From WJKR01 sp964556395 (GTDB taxonomy: Archaea > Nanobdellota > Nanobdellia > Woesearchaeales > WJKR01), in NCBI GenBank assembly GCA_964556395.1, contig CAZKVR010000001.1, positions 1 through 64,000 of the forward strand: a stretch of 64,000 bases of DNA, read 5' to 3'. A model generated the notes under the pieces. That model ran no database searches. It saw only the letters and a list, made by a program, of their open reading frames with translations, and was not told where the DNA came from. This document shows, in pieces, positions 7,404-15,778 of this stretch (position 1 is its first letter; every line of letters begins with the position of its first letter). The position numbers and the translations under genes were made by a program.

Positions 7404-10400
7404 TTACACCTCGAAGGGGAGGCCCTCCACGCCTTCGGTGTAGAACGCTTTGATGATCTTGTAGACCTCGTAGTAGTTGAAGATGTGGAGTTCGTGCATC
7501 TTCTTCAGCACCCGGGCCCTGAGGGCGAGCTCTTCGTAGATCTCCTTGGGCTCGGCCATGCCTATCTTGGGGGCTATCTTCTTCTCGAGTATGAAGCTGT
7601 TGTAGTATCCTGAGAAGCGGTGTTCGTCCTTGTACGGGTCCCAGTTGAAGACCCGTCGCGAGATGACCTTGTTCTCGACGTCGTAGTACCGCTCGATCTC
7701 GGAGACGCTCATGATGCGCCTGACGAAGCGTCCGCCGACGCTGACGGCCTGTTGGATGAGTACGATGTTGAGGTTGTCGATGAAGGCTATGGGGACGTCG
7801 ATGGGGTGTCCTGTCAGCCTTTGTATCATGCTGTGGACCGAGCCGGCGTGGAACGTGCTCATGACGGGGTGGCCTGTGTCGTAGATGTAGCCCATGGTGT
7901 GGTTGCCGCCGAGGTAGTACTTGCCGTCTTGCATGGAGATGTCGTAGGTGTGGTCTTTGGAGCCAGGTCTCGTCTTGAGGACTTCAGTGGCGTTCCTTTT
8001 CTCGTATGTGAATCGGAGCTCGTTCCGCTCGTGGTGTGATTCAGTTATGAGGGTGTGTCCGAATATCCTTCCGAGAAGTGCTAGTTGCGGCATGAGCTTC
8101 TTGGGTGCTTGTGACGCGTATTCAGGGTAGTGGGATTCCCAGGTCCGGATGGGGGATGCCTGTTCGGCTCCTTTCGCGAGCGCTCGTATCGTGGCTTTCT
8201 TGTCCTGTCGGTACATGTGGGGGGCTACGTGCTTGTTCCAGCGTGCGAAGACGGGTTGCGTGGCGTCCGAGGAGAATTCGATTCGTGCTCCTATCCCTTC
8301 GGCCTTGTCGTATCGTTTCGTACGCGTTTTCAGCCCTATCTCCGTACAGTATCGCTGGTAGCGCTTGACGTGTTGTTCGTATCGCTTGTGGTATCGGAAT
8401 TCGACGGCTCGTATCTTGGGGAATAGCTGGTGTTCGTATTCCTTGGCTAAGGATAGCTGGTCGTAGAGGAGTTGTTCGTGGTCCCTGTTGATGTTGAGGG
8501 CGAGGTATATCTCGTGGGTGCGGTTCCGCTTGTTGTGGCGTATCGTGCAGTCGCTGTCGAGTAGTCCCGCGACGTAGGCGTGCTTGTCGGCGATCGAGGC
8601 GATGGGTATACGTTTGCTGACGGCTCGGGAGTATCCTTCGGTTTCTTCGGTCCAGATGAACCCTTCTTTTGTCAGCCAGTCTATGAAGGACCGGTCAACG
8701 TTGCAAATCCTCGTGGTGTAGGTTTTGTCTTGCTGTGTCGTGGTGACCTGCCGGGCGTGGTGAGGTATGGTCTTCTTTGCTGTTTCCGCGTAGGTGACTC
8801 CTTCGTCTTCGTTGGCGTTCTTTATCTGCCAACGATAGTCCTTGCATCGTCCTTTGTTGGCGGACAGGTAGAGGCTGTCGTCGCCTGCGAGCCGGCCGAT
8901 AGAGTACCAGAGCTTGCTGTTCACCGCTCTTTGTCGTGTCTCGCTGAGTGTTTGCAGTTCTTCGAACACTATCTTGAGGTGTGGTTTGCCGAGCGTGAAC
9001 AGGTGCGGTCCTAGGTTGTCCTTGGTGATTCCTAGCACGTGCTTTATGAGTTGTCGATGGCTGGCGGCCACGGTTTTCCCTATGATGTGTCGGGCGACAG
9101 CCTTGAGGAGTGCGCTGGTCGGATGTCGCGGCACTCGTATGCTGTTTTTTGTCCCTTTCCGGACTAGTTTGACCGTCTGCGGGTGTGGGCAACCTGCTTC
9201 TTCGAGGAGTTTCTTGTAGATCTCGTAGGGTATGGTGTCGCTTCTTGTCTTCAGGTAGTCTTGGTGTCCTTTGGCGAGTTCTTGGTAGCGGTCGGGCCGT
9301 TCCTGTTTGACGTGGGTTATGGCTTTGCGTATCAGGGAGTCCTTGCGCACGTTCTTTCCTATGAGGAAGTCGTGGAGCGTTGGTCCGGTGGCGGGCCAGG
9401 ATGGTGTGCGTGGAAGCGCTAGGGTCGGCTTCCTTTGGTGTCGAAGGAGTTCTTTCGCTGTCATTTCCTGTCCTCCTGGCAGGAGGAATTTGTGGTTCGG
9501 GGTGACTTCGAGGGTCTCACCGGTGTCGAGGTGTACTTTCACGAGTTCTTGCTCGTCTATCTTGTAGACATTGGTTATGGTTGATCGTCGGGGCCGCTCG
9601 TCCTTGTGGCTGACGTAGACAGGGATCTGTTCGTTGCTGCACTCGATTCGGGTCTTGCCTTCTAGGCGTTTCACAGGTTTCTTCTCGGCCATGTCTTTGT
9701 AGAGCTGTTCGATGGGGATGAGGCCTCTGCCTGGTATGACGACGTGTCCTTCTCTAATGCACTGCATTGCCTGGAACGCGATGTTCCCTTCTTCTCCTCG
9801 AATCTCTCCTACGATGATGTAGTTCGGCCTGCTTCGGAGGGCTGCGATGAGGAGGTCGAACATGCTGACGTCGGTGTCTTTACCTGACTCTCGGGTGACG
9901 AGGTGTTGCCAGGTGTCTTGCGGCATGGTGACTTCCGCCGTGTTCTCGACGGTGTAGACCTTGTCGTCGGGTTTGATGAATGCTGCGGAGGCGTTCAACG
10001 TGGTGGTTTTTCCTGAGGCTGTCTCTCCGCAGACGAATATGTTCATGCCGTTCTCGAGGCAGAGCCAGAGGTAGGCTGCGATTTCAGGGTTCATCGTCTC
10101 GAAGTTGATGATCTCGATGATGCTGACGGGCACTTCTGAGAACTTTCTGATCGTGAAGCTCGATCCTTCCCTTGATATCTCTCGTCCGTAGATGAAGTTG
10201 ACACGCGACCCGTCGGGCATGACGGCGTCTACGACGGGGTGGCTGTCGCTCACAGGCCTCTCGACGCGTTCTGAGGTTTCGAGGATGTATTTGTTGACGC
10301 TGAGGTCGTCCTTGAACTCCAGGTTGCACCTGAGCATCTCGAATATCTTGTGGACGAGTTTTATCTTGCCGACGCCGGTGCAGTGGATGTCTTCGATGTA

Positions 10401-10934
10401 GGGGTCGTTGAAGATGGGTTCGAGCTTGCTATAACCGATGCGGTTCCTGAGGAGGTAGTATTTTATGATGTCGTATTGTTCTTGGGTGAGTAGTATCTTG
10501 TGGTTCATCTTCGCCTTGACGATGTTTCCGGCGGTCCTCTCTCCTACGATGACTATCTCGTTGAGGATCTTGATGAGGACCGGGGTGATGTCCTTTTCCT
10601 TCTCAGGGACTGGTAGCCGGTGTGCTATCTCGACCATGCGGTCGAGTATGGTCTCGTTGAGCTTCTCTGTCTCCTCGTCCATCTCCGGTTCTATGACGAT
10701 GTACTGCGTGGGTTCCCCTTCTGGCTTGTAGATGTGGATGAACATGGGTTCGCCGACGGGGTAGATGATGTTGGGGTGCTCTTCCCGTTTGAGGCTGTAT
10801 TCGAGTTTGGTGAGATATTTTGGTGTGGGGTTGTGCTTGACGAAGTCGTCGATGTAGCGTCTGAAGTGGGGGTAGTGGGCCATGGCCAGTTCCATGGTTT
10901 CCTGGCTTTTCGTGATCTTCCCTGCTCGTCCCAT
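7404..10934 (-). CDS. arlI: archaellum ATPase ArlI (FlaI) containing an intein
   Basis: ArlI is the hexameric ATPase that powers archaellum assembly and rotation. The precursor is 1176 residues, roughly twice the usual size, because an intein occupies residues 392-1019; the spliced host would be about 548 residues, the normal length. Host motifs are intact: Walker A GETASGKTT (303-311), Walker B region IIVGEIRGEEG (373-383), and after the intein TGHPVMSTFHAGS with the conserved His box. The intein sits precisely between FQAMQ and TGHPV, in the nucleotide-binding core, so activity requires splicing. The ATG is preceded by AAGGGAGC, ten bases after the arlH stop. It lies between arlH and arlJ, the standard order. 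Confidence 0.95.
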   Translation of the reverse strand: MGRAGKITKSQETMELAMAHYPHFRRYIDDFVKHNPTPKYLTKLEYSLKREEHPNIIYPVGEPMFIHIYKPEGEPTQYIVIEPEMDEETEKLNETILDRMVEIAHRLPVPEKEKDITPVLIKILNEIVIVGERTAGNIVKAKMNHKILLTQEQYDIIKYYLLRNRIGYSKLEPIFNDPYIEDIHCTGVGKIKLVHKIFEMLRCNLEFKDDLSVNKYILETSERVERPVSDSHPVVDAVMPDGSRVNFIYGREISREGSSFTIRKFSEVPVSIIEIINFETMNPEIAAYLWLCLENGMNIFVCGETASGKTTTLNASAAFIKPDDKVYTVENTAEVTMPQDTWQHLVTRESGKDTDVSMFDLLIAALRSRPNYIIVGEIRGEEGNIAFQAMQCIREGHVVIPGRGLIPIEQLYKDMAEKKPVKRLEGKTRIECSNEQIPVYVSHKDERPRRSTITNVYKIDEQELVKVHLDTGETLEVTPNHKFLLPGGQEMTAKELLRHQRKPTLALPRTPSWPATGPTLHDFLIGKNVRKDSLIRKAITHVKQERPDRYQELAKGHQDYLKTRSDTIPYEIYKKLLEEAGCPHPQTVKLVRKGTKNSIRVPRHPTSALLKAVARHIIGKTVAASHRQLIKHVLGITKDNLGPHLFTLGKPHLKIVFEELQTLSETRQRAVNSKLWYSIGRLAGDDSLYLSANKGRCKDYRWQIKNANEDEGVTYAETAKKTIPHHARQVTTTQQDKTYTTRICNVDRSFIDWLTKEGFIWTEETEGYSRAVSKRIPIASIADKHAYVAGLLDSDCTIRHNKRNRTHEIYLALNINRDHEQLLYDQLSLAKEYEHQLFPKIRAVEFRYHKRYEQHVKRYQRYCTEIGLKTRTKRYDKAEGIGARIEFSSDATQPVFARWNKHVAPHMYRQDKKATIRALAKGAEQASPIRTWESHYPEYASQAPKKLMPQLALLGRIFGHTLITESHHERNELRFTYEKRNATEVLKTRPGSKDHTYDISMQDGKYYLGGNHTMGYIYDTGHPVMSTFHAGSVHSMIQRLTGHPIDVPIAFIDNLNIVLIQQAVSVGGRFVRRIMSVSEIERYYDVENKVISRRVFNWDPYKDEHRFSGYYNSFILEKKIAPKIGMAEPKEIYEELALRARVLKKMHELHIFNYYEVYKIIKAFYTEGVEGLPFEV
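7878..9761 (-). other. intein with LAGLIDADG homing endonuclease, inside ArlI
   Basis: The element starts with Cys (host residue 392) after FQAMQ. It contains block B TPNH (478-481) within GETLEVTPNHKFLL, two LAGLIDADG-type helices (IGRLAGDDS near 679 and YVAGLLDSDCT near 787) and block F (HTYDISMQDGKYYLGG near 995). It ends ...GYIYD before Thr1020. At about 628 residues it is a full-length intein with endonuclease. The C-terminal residue is Asp instead of the usual Asn, and the penultimate residue is Tyr instead of His; the +1 residue is Thr. Such an end is non-canonical, so splicing efficiency is uncertain. Both endonuclease helices keep acidic residues, so homing activity is plausible. Confidence 0.9.
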
Positions 10935-10944
10935 GTTGCTCCCT

Positions 10945-11670
10945 TTATTCGAATGATGCGATCTCTATGGTGAGTCCTTGTCCTGGTTCTATCTTGAATG
11001 GTATGGCTGGCATGAACGCGCTTTCCGGTCGTTTGAAGCGGTGGGTAGTGACCACCCTGACTGATTGCCCTGCGAACCCTTTGACTTCTACGGTCATGTA
11101 GATGTCGCATACGCTCCTGACGAGCGTGAGGAACGTCTCGTTGAGGTGCTTGTCGTCGACGCAGAAGATGATGGTCTTGCCGAGGCTGGTGTATCGTTTG
11201 AGGAGGTTTATGATGTTGAAGGCTTCCTTGTGGCCCATCGTGTTGTGTATCATGAGGAAGCTGAGGGTGTCGAATATGATGACTTCGCTTCGGAAGACTT
11301 CCTTGCTGTTGACGAGTTTCTGGAAGAAGTCCGGTTCCAGCTTGGTGTGTCCTAGTAGGGGGAACATTGGTATGAAGAGTAGTTCGCCGTTGAGTAGGGC
11401 TTTGTTGACGTCGTAGTCGAGGCTTCCCATCTGCTCGACGAATGTCATGGTGTTGAGTTCGGTGCTGATGTACGTGACGGTGGTGCCGTTGGTGACGAAG
11501 GAGTAGGCGAGCCGTTGTGCGATGATGCTCTTGCCCGCCCCGTCTTGCCCTTCGAGCAACATGAGGCTGTTCTTCGGCAGTCCTCCTCCGAGGTTTCGTG
11601 AGAGCTCGTCGCGTTCGAGGGAGACGTCTAGGTATTTCTGCCCTTTCTTGCTCTGTGCCTCTGCTGCCAT
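10945..11670 (-). CDS. arlH: archaellum ATP-binding regulator ArlH (FlaH)
   Basis: ArlH is a RecA/KaiC-like ATP-binding protein that forms a ring beneath ArlI and is thought to regulate the motor. The 241-residue product has Walker A GQDGAGKS (41-48) and a hydrophobic Walker B strand (VIIFDTLSF), with overall length typical for the family. GAGGTGA lies 6 nt before the ATG. It follows arlF by 17 bases and precedes arlI by 10, matching the usual arlH-I-J order. ArlH differs from KaiC in having a single domain and usually only weak hydrolysis. Confidence 0.94.
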   Translation of the reverse strand: MAAEAQSKKGQKYLDVSLERDELSRNLGGGLPKNSLMLLEGQDGAGKSIIAQRLAYSFVTNGTTVTYISTELNTMTFVEQMGSLDYDVNKALLNGELLFIPMFPLLGHTKLEPDFFQKLVNSKEVFRSEVIIFDTLSFLMIHNTMGHKEAFNIINLLKRYTSLGKTIIFCVDDKHLNETFLTLVRSVCDIYMTVEVKGFAGQSVRVVTTHRFKRPESAFMPAIPFKIEPGQGLTIEIASFE

Positions 11671-11687
11671 TGGCGCTCACCTCATGT

Positions 11688-12143
11688 CTAGGTTGAGAAG
11701 AGCTCTTCGTCCTTGGTGCCGTATTGTGTCGTGAGTGCGACGCGGTGCTCTCCTGATTCTAGTGTCTTGTAGATCTCTATCTTGACTATTTCGTCCGGGT
11801 CCCAGAGTCCGGGGTTTGTGGTGTCTGTGCTTGATTCCAGGGTGATGGTCCTGTTGGTCTCGTTGCGCGGTATGAATTCTGCGTCTAGGAATGTGTCTAT
11901 CTTCTCTAGCTTGAGGGTTGTCTTGCCGTTGTTGATGGCGTAGACCGTGGTCGTGCCGGCGCTGTAGTTGGCTTGGGTGATTGTGAGGCTTGTTTTTATC
12001 TGGTTGTTGAGCATGTCTGCTTGGGCTTTCATACTGTTTTGTGTCTGGTCGATGTTGGTGCGTAGGGAGACTATGACGCCTGTGGCTACGAGGAGGACCG
12101 CTATGAACATGATGATGGTGGTGGCGAGGTTTCCGAATCCCAT
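11688..12143 (-). CDS. arlF: archaellum stator-type protein ArlF (FlaF)
   Basis: The 151-residue product has one N-terminal membrane helix (MGFGNLATTIIMFIAVLLVA) without a cleavable class III site, followed by a polar linker and a beta-sandwich-like domain. This is the architecture of ArlF/ArlG, which anchor the motor to the S-layer on the outside. The MGF start and the QxELLNxQIKT-like stretch after the helix favour ArlF over ArlG, but the two are similar and only one such gene is visible. GGTGAT lies 5 nt upstream of the ATG. It is the first gene of the motor operon, with a TATA-like box about 70 bp upstream. Confidence 0.75.
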   Translation of the reverse strand: MGFGNLATTIIMFIAVLLVATGVIVSLRTNIDQTQNSMKAQADMLNNQIKTSLTITQANYSAGTTTVYAINNGKTTLKLEKIDTFLDAEFIPRNETNRTITLESSTDTTNPGLWDPDEIVKIEIYKTLESGEHRVALTTQYGTKDEELFST

Positions 12144-12212
12144 GAGGAATCACCAGTAGTGGTTTTTGGTATACTGGAATAAGTTTTAGGGTATTTTTTT
12201 CAGTGGTTTCTG

Positions 12213-12268
12213 ATATATAAAGATTTCTATTTTTTCGGTATTGCCGAAAAAGCCAAAAACTTATATAG
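12213..12268. promoter_or_regulatory. divergent promoter with palindrome between arlF and wHTH regulator
   Basis: Two TATA-like boxes face apart: a TTTATATATC type on the minus strand near 12213-12222 for the arl operon, and TTATATAG at 12261-12268 for the regulator at 12290. Between them lies the inverted repeat TTTTTCGG-N5-CCGAAAAA (about 12231-12251). It ends ten bases before the plus-strand TATA box, where a bound dimer could affect both promoters. Confidence 0.6.
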
Positions 12269-12289
12269 TACTGTGACGACGAGGGAAAA

Positions 12290-12865
12290 ATGGATATCTG
12301 CGTCTACTATGACGAGCGACGGAAGGTCATCATCGATGTCAGCCCACGCGAGGTTGACCCTGGGGTGAAGAGCCGGCTCGAGGACGTGTGGCGCCAGCCC
12401 ATCCTTAGGGACATCCTCATACTCCTGTCCGAAGGCGTGAACCGCCTGCCGGACATCAAGGAGCGGATCGGCCACTCGCCCTCCACCCTCCACGGGGCGG
12501 TCCAAAAGCTGGAGAACGCCGGCTTCCTCAGGACCGAGATGAGCTATGAGGGGAATAAGCAGAAACTGCTGTCGAGCAACGTGCTGTGCGTGACGCGGAA
12601 CCCTCGCTCCAAGGAGTCTTTGCAGCGGTTCTTCCAGGGGTTGTGGGTGGATTCGGCGAAGACGAGGAAGGTCATCGACGCGATGAAGTCTGATCCTGAC
12701 AGGTGGTGGACGGCTGAGGATTTGTCGTTGAAGACGAAGATTCCTGTCGATGAGATTTCCTTGTTGTTGTCGAACTTCGACTCGCAGATGACCCGGGCGT
12801 TGTCTCAGTTCCTGAAGAAGCCGCCGTTCGAGAAGAAGGTCATGTACCGGGCGCGTCAGGAGTGA
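12290..12865 (+). CDS. winged-helix DNA-binding protein divergent from the arl operon
   Basis: The 191-residue product contains an N-terminal winged-helix region (about residues 35-95; PILRDILILLSEGVNRLPDI then a recognition helix SPSTLHGAVQKLENAGFL). A second helical region, possibly another winged helix, covers about 130-165. The TATA box is about 25 bp upstream of the ATG and there is no ribosome site, so the mRNA is probably leaderless. It is divergently transcribed from arlF across a short region with a palindrome. By position it is a good candidate for an archaellum regulator, as local HTH proteins (for example EarA in methanogens) are elsewhere. No direct homology to those is claimed. 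Confidence 0.8.
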   Translation: MDICVYYDERRKVIIDVSPREVDPGVKSRLEDVWRQPILRDILILLSEGVNRLPDIKERIGHSPSTLHGAVQKLENAGFLRTEMSYEGNKQKLLSSNVLCVTRNPRSKESLQRFFQGLWVDSAKTRKVIDAMKSDPDRWWTAEDLSLKTKIPVDEISLLLSNFDSQMTRALSQFLKKPPFEKKVMYRARQE

Positions 12866-13104
12866 CGTCTTTCTAGGAACGCTTGGACGATGGATGCGAC
12901 GACGTAGACGAACGCTAGTTCCAACACCGCAGCGAGCAATGACGTGCTGGGGAGGATGTAGAGCGGCCATGCCAGGATATAATAAGGAGCGCTCGTCGGC
13001 AGGAGGCTGAGAAGCCCCAATACTATGAAGTATGCTATGATGAGGAAGGATTTTTTCCAGCTCGGCTCGAGCAGCGCTTTGACCTGTCTCTTCGTGAGCG
13101 CCAT
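12856..13104 (-). CDS. small membrane protein
   Basis: The 82-residue product has a basic amphipathic start (MALTKRQVKALLEPSWKKS), then three hydrophobic segments and a basic tail. The ATG at 13104 follows a TATA-like CATAAATAGG by about 26 bases, consistent with a leaderless transcript. The last 10 bp overlap the end of the convergent winged-helix gene. No family is recognised; it could be an accessory of the archaellum locus by position only. Confidence 0.6.
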   Translation of the reverse strand: MALTKRQVKALLEPSWKKSFLIIAYFIVLGLLSLLPTSAPYYILAWPLYILPSTSLLAAVLELAFVYVVASIVQAFLERRHS

Positions 13105-13144
13105 CAATGATGCTTAGAAGGCAGACCTATTTATGCGTATCGCT

Positions 13145-14569
13145 TCACTGGCCTGATTGTTGTTGGCCTGTCTGAGTAGAGGATTGTTGCGGCTGCGAAC
13201 CTTGCGGTTGCTGGGAGGATTGCTGTTCCTGTGATTGTTGTGACGCCTGCCCTGTCTGTCCGCCTGGTGATTGTTGCGGCGCTTGCTGTTGGCCTTGGTC
13301 GGGCTTCTTCTCTGGCTGCGATACTTGCTGCTCACCCGCTTCCTTGAGCGCCGCGACTATCTCCTGCTTGGTCTTGAGCGGTTGGATCTTCTGCGCGAGT
13401 TCCTGGTTCTTCAGGGCTTCCTGTATCCACGTGGCGAAGTCGTTCTTGTCGTCCGTGACGTGGTGTTGGAACTCTGCATCCTCCATGTTCTCGAGCATCT
13501 GGATGAGTTCCGGCAGGCTCTTCACGCGGGCACCGGTCTTGGTGACGAAGTGGAAGTCGGTCTGCGTGACACCTTTCTTTGGCTGTATGCCTTGCTGCTT
13601 GGCCTGGACGTCCTGCATCATCTCTTGCATCTGCTGCTTGCTCTCGGGGTCGTCCTGCTTGACGAACGGGTTGAACTGGTTGGTGACGAGCTCGTAGAGG
13701 GCTATGAACTTGTCGATGCTCTTCTCGAGCTCCTTGAGCTCGCTGTAGTGTGTCTCGACCTGTTTCTGGAGTTTCTCTCGTTCCTGGGTCTCTTTCTTCA
13801 GGTCTGCGCGCACGTCCTCTATCTTGTTGTTGAGGTTCGTGTCGATCTCGATGAGTTCCTTGACCTGTTCGATGATGATACTGTTGAGCTTGGCGTCGTC
13901 GTAGTCTTCCTTGAGGTCTTCCAAGCTTTCCTCAATGACGGATTCCTGGTCTTGCTGGGGGTCTTGCTGGTCGTCCTTGAGCGCACCTTCCTGTCCTTGA
14001 CCCGTGGCTTCTTGCGGTTGCTGCGGCTGTTGGGACTGCTGCTGTTCTATGGTGGCTTGATTGACGACGTTGCCTTGGTTGCCTTCGACCTCGACGAAGC
14101 TGACAGGAGCTTGTTGTTGCTGGCCTTGCGGCTGCGTTTGTTGCCTGTCTTGGAGGGCGTCGAGCGGTGATTTGGGCTGTGCTTGTGGTTGTTGAGGGTT
14201 TTGCGATTGTCGGGAAGGCTGCTGCGGCTGTTGAGGAGACTGCTGTTGAGGAGACTGCTGTTGCGACGGAGCTTGGGGTTGCGTCTGTGAGGGAGAATGG
14301 TTTTGAGGTTGTTGTTGATGGTTTTGCGATTGTCGGGAAGGCTGCTGCGGCTGTTGTGGAACCCCAGGCTGTTGAGGAGGCTGCTGGGAGGCGGCAGGTG
14401 GAGAGGGTTGTGGAGAGGCAGGTTGTCGGGAAGGCTGCTGCGGCTGCGACGGTTGCTGTTGGCCTTGTCCTCCTTGCCCCTTCTGTAGCTGCGAGAATCG
14501 TTTCTTGAGTGAGTCGATGTCGGCTTGCTTGCCGCCGTCCTTATCTTTGTTGAACAATGCTATGGTCAC
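13145..14569 (-). CDS. ArlC-like scaffold with long Gln/Pro-rich disordered region
   Basis: The 474-residue product has a short N-terminus, a Gln/Pro-rich low-complexity region (about 30-210) and an acidic linker. A coiled coil follows (about 225-300) ending LEKSIDKFIALYELVTNQFNP, which resembles the ArlC (FlaC) signature ALYE.V.NQ.NPF. Next comes a globular region (338-410; GARVKSLPELIQMLENM, KNDFATWIQEAL) similar in kind to domains seen in archaeal ArlD/E-like proteins, and then a second Gln-rich tail. ArlC/D/E form the cytoplasmic ring linking the motor to chemotaxis; no separate arlC, D or E is present here, so this may be the fused equivalent. The start is GTG directly after GAGGGGA, unusually tight. 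A TATA-like GCTTAAATAGC about 45 bp upstream gives it its own promoter. Confidence 0.75.
   Translation of the reverse strand: MTIALFNKDKDGGKQADIDSLKKRFSQLQKGQGGQGQQQPSQPQQPSRQPASPQPSPPAASQQPPQQPGVPQQPQQPSRQSQNHQQQPQNHSPSQTQPQAPSQQQSPQQQSPQQPQQPSRQSQNPQQPQAQPKSPLDALQDRQQTQPQGQQQQAPVSFVEVEGNQGNVVNQATIEQQQSQQPQQPQEATGQGQEGALKDDQQDPQQDQESVIEESLEDLKEDYDDAKLNSIIIEQVKELIEIDTNLNNKIEDVRADLKKETQEREKLQKQVETHYSELKELEKSIDKFIALYELVTNQFNPFVKQDDPESKQQMQEMMQDVQAKQQGIQPKKGVTQTDFHFVTKTGARVKSLPELIQMLENMEDAEFQHHVTDDKNDFATWIQEALKNQELAQKIQPLKTKQEIVAALKEAGEQQVSQPEKKPDQGQQQAPQQSPGGQTGQASQQSQEQQSSQQPQGSQPQQSSTQTGQQQSGQ
14197..14356 (-). repeat. 37-bp direct repeats within the Gln-rich coding region
   Basis: The same 37 bp occurs at 14197-14233 and 14320-14356, encoding the PQQPSRQSQN unit. 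A shorter relative lies near 14423. These are internal coding repeats that expand the Gln/Pro region, not a CRISPR or mobile repeat. Confidence 0.7.
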
Positions 14570-14656
14570 TCCCCTCTTTTTTTGCTGTAGTTCGCTGTGA
14601 AGCGCCAGCTATTTAAGCTTTTTGTTGAGGCAGGGTTTGTTGAGAATTGAAGCTGT

Positions 14657-15598
14657 TCATCCGAGCGGCCAGAGCTTGGTCTTCGTGCTCGTGATGACAT
14701 CGGGTGTCCTAGCCCTGGCTTCTGAGATGCGGCCTTTCTCGGTCGTGAAGATGAACATGATGTCTTCTCCGATGCTGACGGCGTTCTCCTCCTTGGTCTT
14801 GAAGTAGAGCTTGAACCGTTCGCCGCTTCCGAGGACGTAGTCGTCGTTGCCATTCATGACCTGGTAGCAGTAATATTCTTCAGGCGGGAGGAGTTCGAAG
14901 TTGCACTCTTCCGGCAACTCTTCGACCGTGACGTTGACACCAGCGTCGATGGTATCGTCGGTTCCAGTGGAGCCCTTGACGGTGACGTAGCCGTAGTAGT
15001 CCTCTCCTACCGTGATGGGGACTTGTCCGGTTTTGAGGGTGACGTCGGATGTGCTCGCGTCCGAGAGGTCTCGTCCGAGGCTGATGTTGTCGGACCACCT
15101 CTCGAGGTCCGTGAGGTAGAAGGATAATCCTTCGTTGTCGCCCGAGACGTTCTGGACGAGGGTGACCCAGTCGTCCTGGCCGTCGCCGTCCATGTCATAG
15201 GTTGTGACGTTGGTCGTGGTGTCGATGGCGCTGCCTAATTCCACCACCGTCTCGTTGTCATCGTAGAGTAGGTCTGCCGCCTTGTCGAAGTTCGGTGCGA
15301 TGTATTGCATGTTGAACTTCCGCATCTGCAACGGGTCGCTTCCGGGCGAGAGCCGCACGAGTATCTCATAGTTGTTGAATTCTTCCTTTGAGGAGTCGCT
15401 GGCGGCGAGGATGCTCACTACGTCCACCGCGTCGGTGATGGACTTCCGGGATTCCTGTCCGACGAGGAGCGATCGCTGCTGGAGCACGTTTGACGTGGAG
15501 ATGAGCACGGCCGCGGCTACGGCGGCCACGAGGATAGTGGCGATGAAGATTATGAGCGTGCCAATACCCATGATACCTTTCTTGTTATGAAAAGCCAT
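14657..15598 (-). CDS. arlB: archaellin with calcium-binding-type loop
   Basis: The 313-residue product starts MAFHNKKGIMGIGTLIIF, with the class III signal peptide cut predicted after IMG and the GIGTLIIFIATILVAAVAAA helix that builds the filament core. The ATG at 15598 is set by GAGGAGGAT six bases upstream and a TATA box (GATTTAAATACT) about 25-35 bp upstream; a longer frame lacks these. The exposed domain carries DMDGDGQDD, a D-x-D-x-D-G-x-x-D loop, and several N-x-T/S sequons. It lies between another archaellin gene and the Gln-rich scaffold, and is probably transcribed alone. Confidence 0.92.
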   Translation of the reverse strand: MAFHNKKGIMGIGTLIIFIATILVAAVAAAVLISTSNVLQQRSLLVGQESRKSITDAVDVVSILAASDSSKEEFNNYEILVRLSPGSDPLQMRKFNMQYIAPNFDKAADLLYDDNETVVELGSAIDTTTNVTTYDMDGDGQDDWVTLVQNVSGDNEGLSFYLTDLERWSDNISLGRDLSDASTSDVTLKTGQVPITVGEDYYGYVTVKGSTGTDDTIDAGVNVTVEELPEECNFELLPPEEYYCYQVMNGNDDYVLGSGERFKLYFKTKEENAVSIGEDIMFIFTTEKGRISEARARTPDVITSTKTKLWPLG

Positions 15599-15778
15599 GA
15601 ATATCCTCCTCTTCTCCTCGGTAGTATTTAAATCTTTCGCCGGGCGAAGGACACCGCTGGTCCCCTTCATCGAGTGAGAAAGCCGTGTATTCCCTTATGG
15701 AGAGTGACATGCTTCTGGTCGGAATCTTCTCTGCGACCCCTTGGACACCCAACTCTGTAGAGGACATTTCGGTTCGCC

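Noticed and set aside
11677..12153. Alternative 158-codon minus frame over arlF
   Set aside because: It is His/Arg/Gln-rich shadow sequence; the arlF frame has the membrane helix and ribosome site.
14190..14460. CRISPR array
   Set aside because: The repeats are in-frame Gln/Pro codons of irregular spacing with related spacers, not array repeats.
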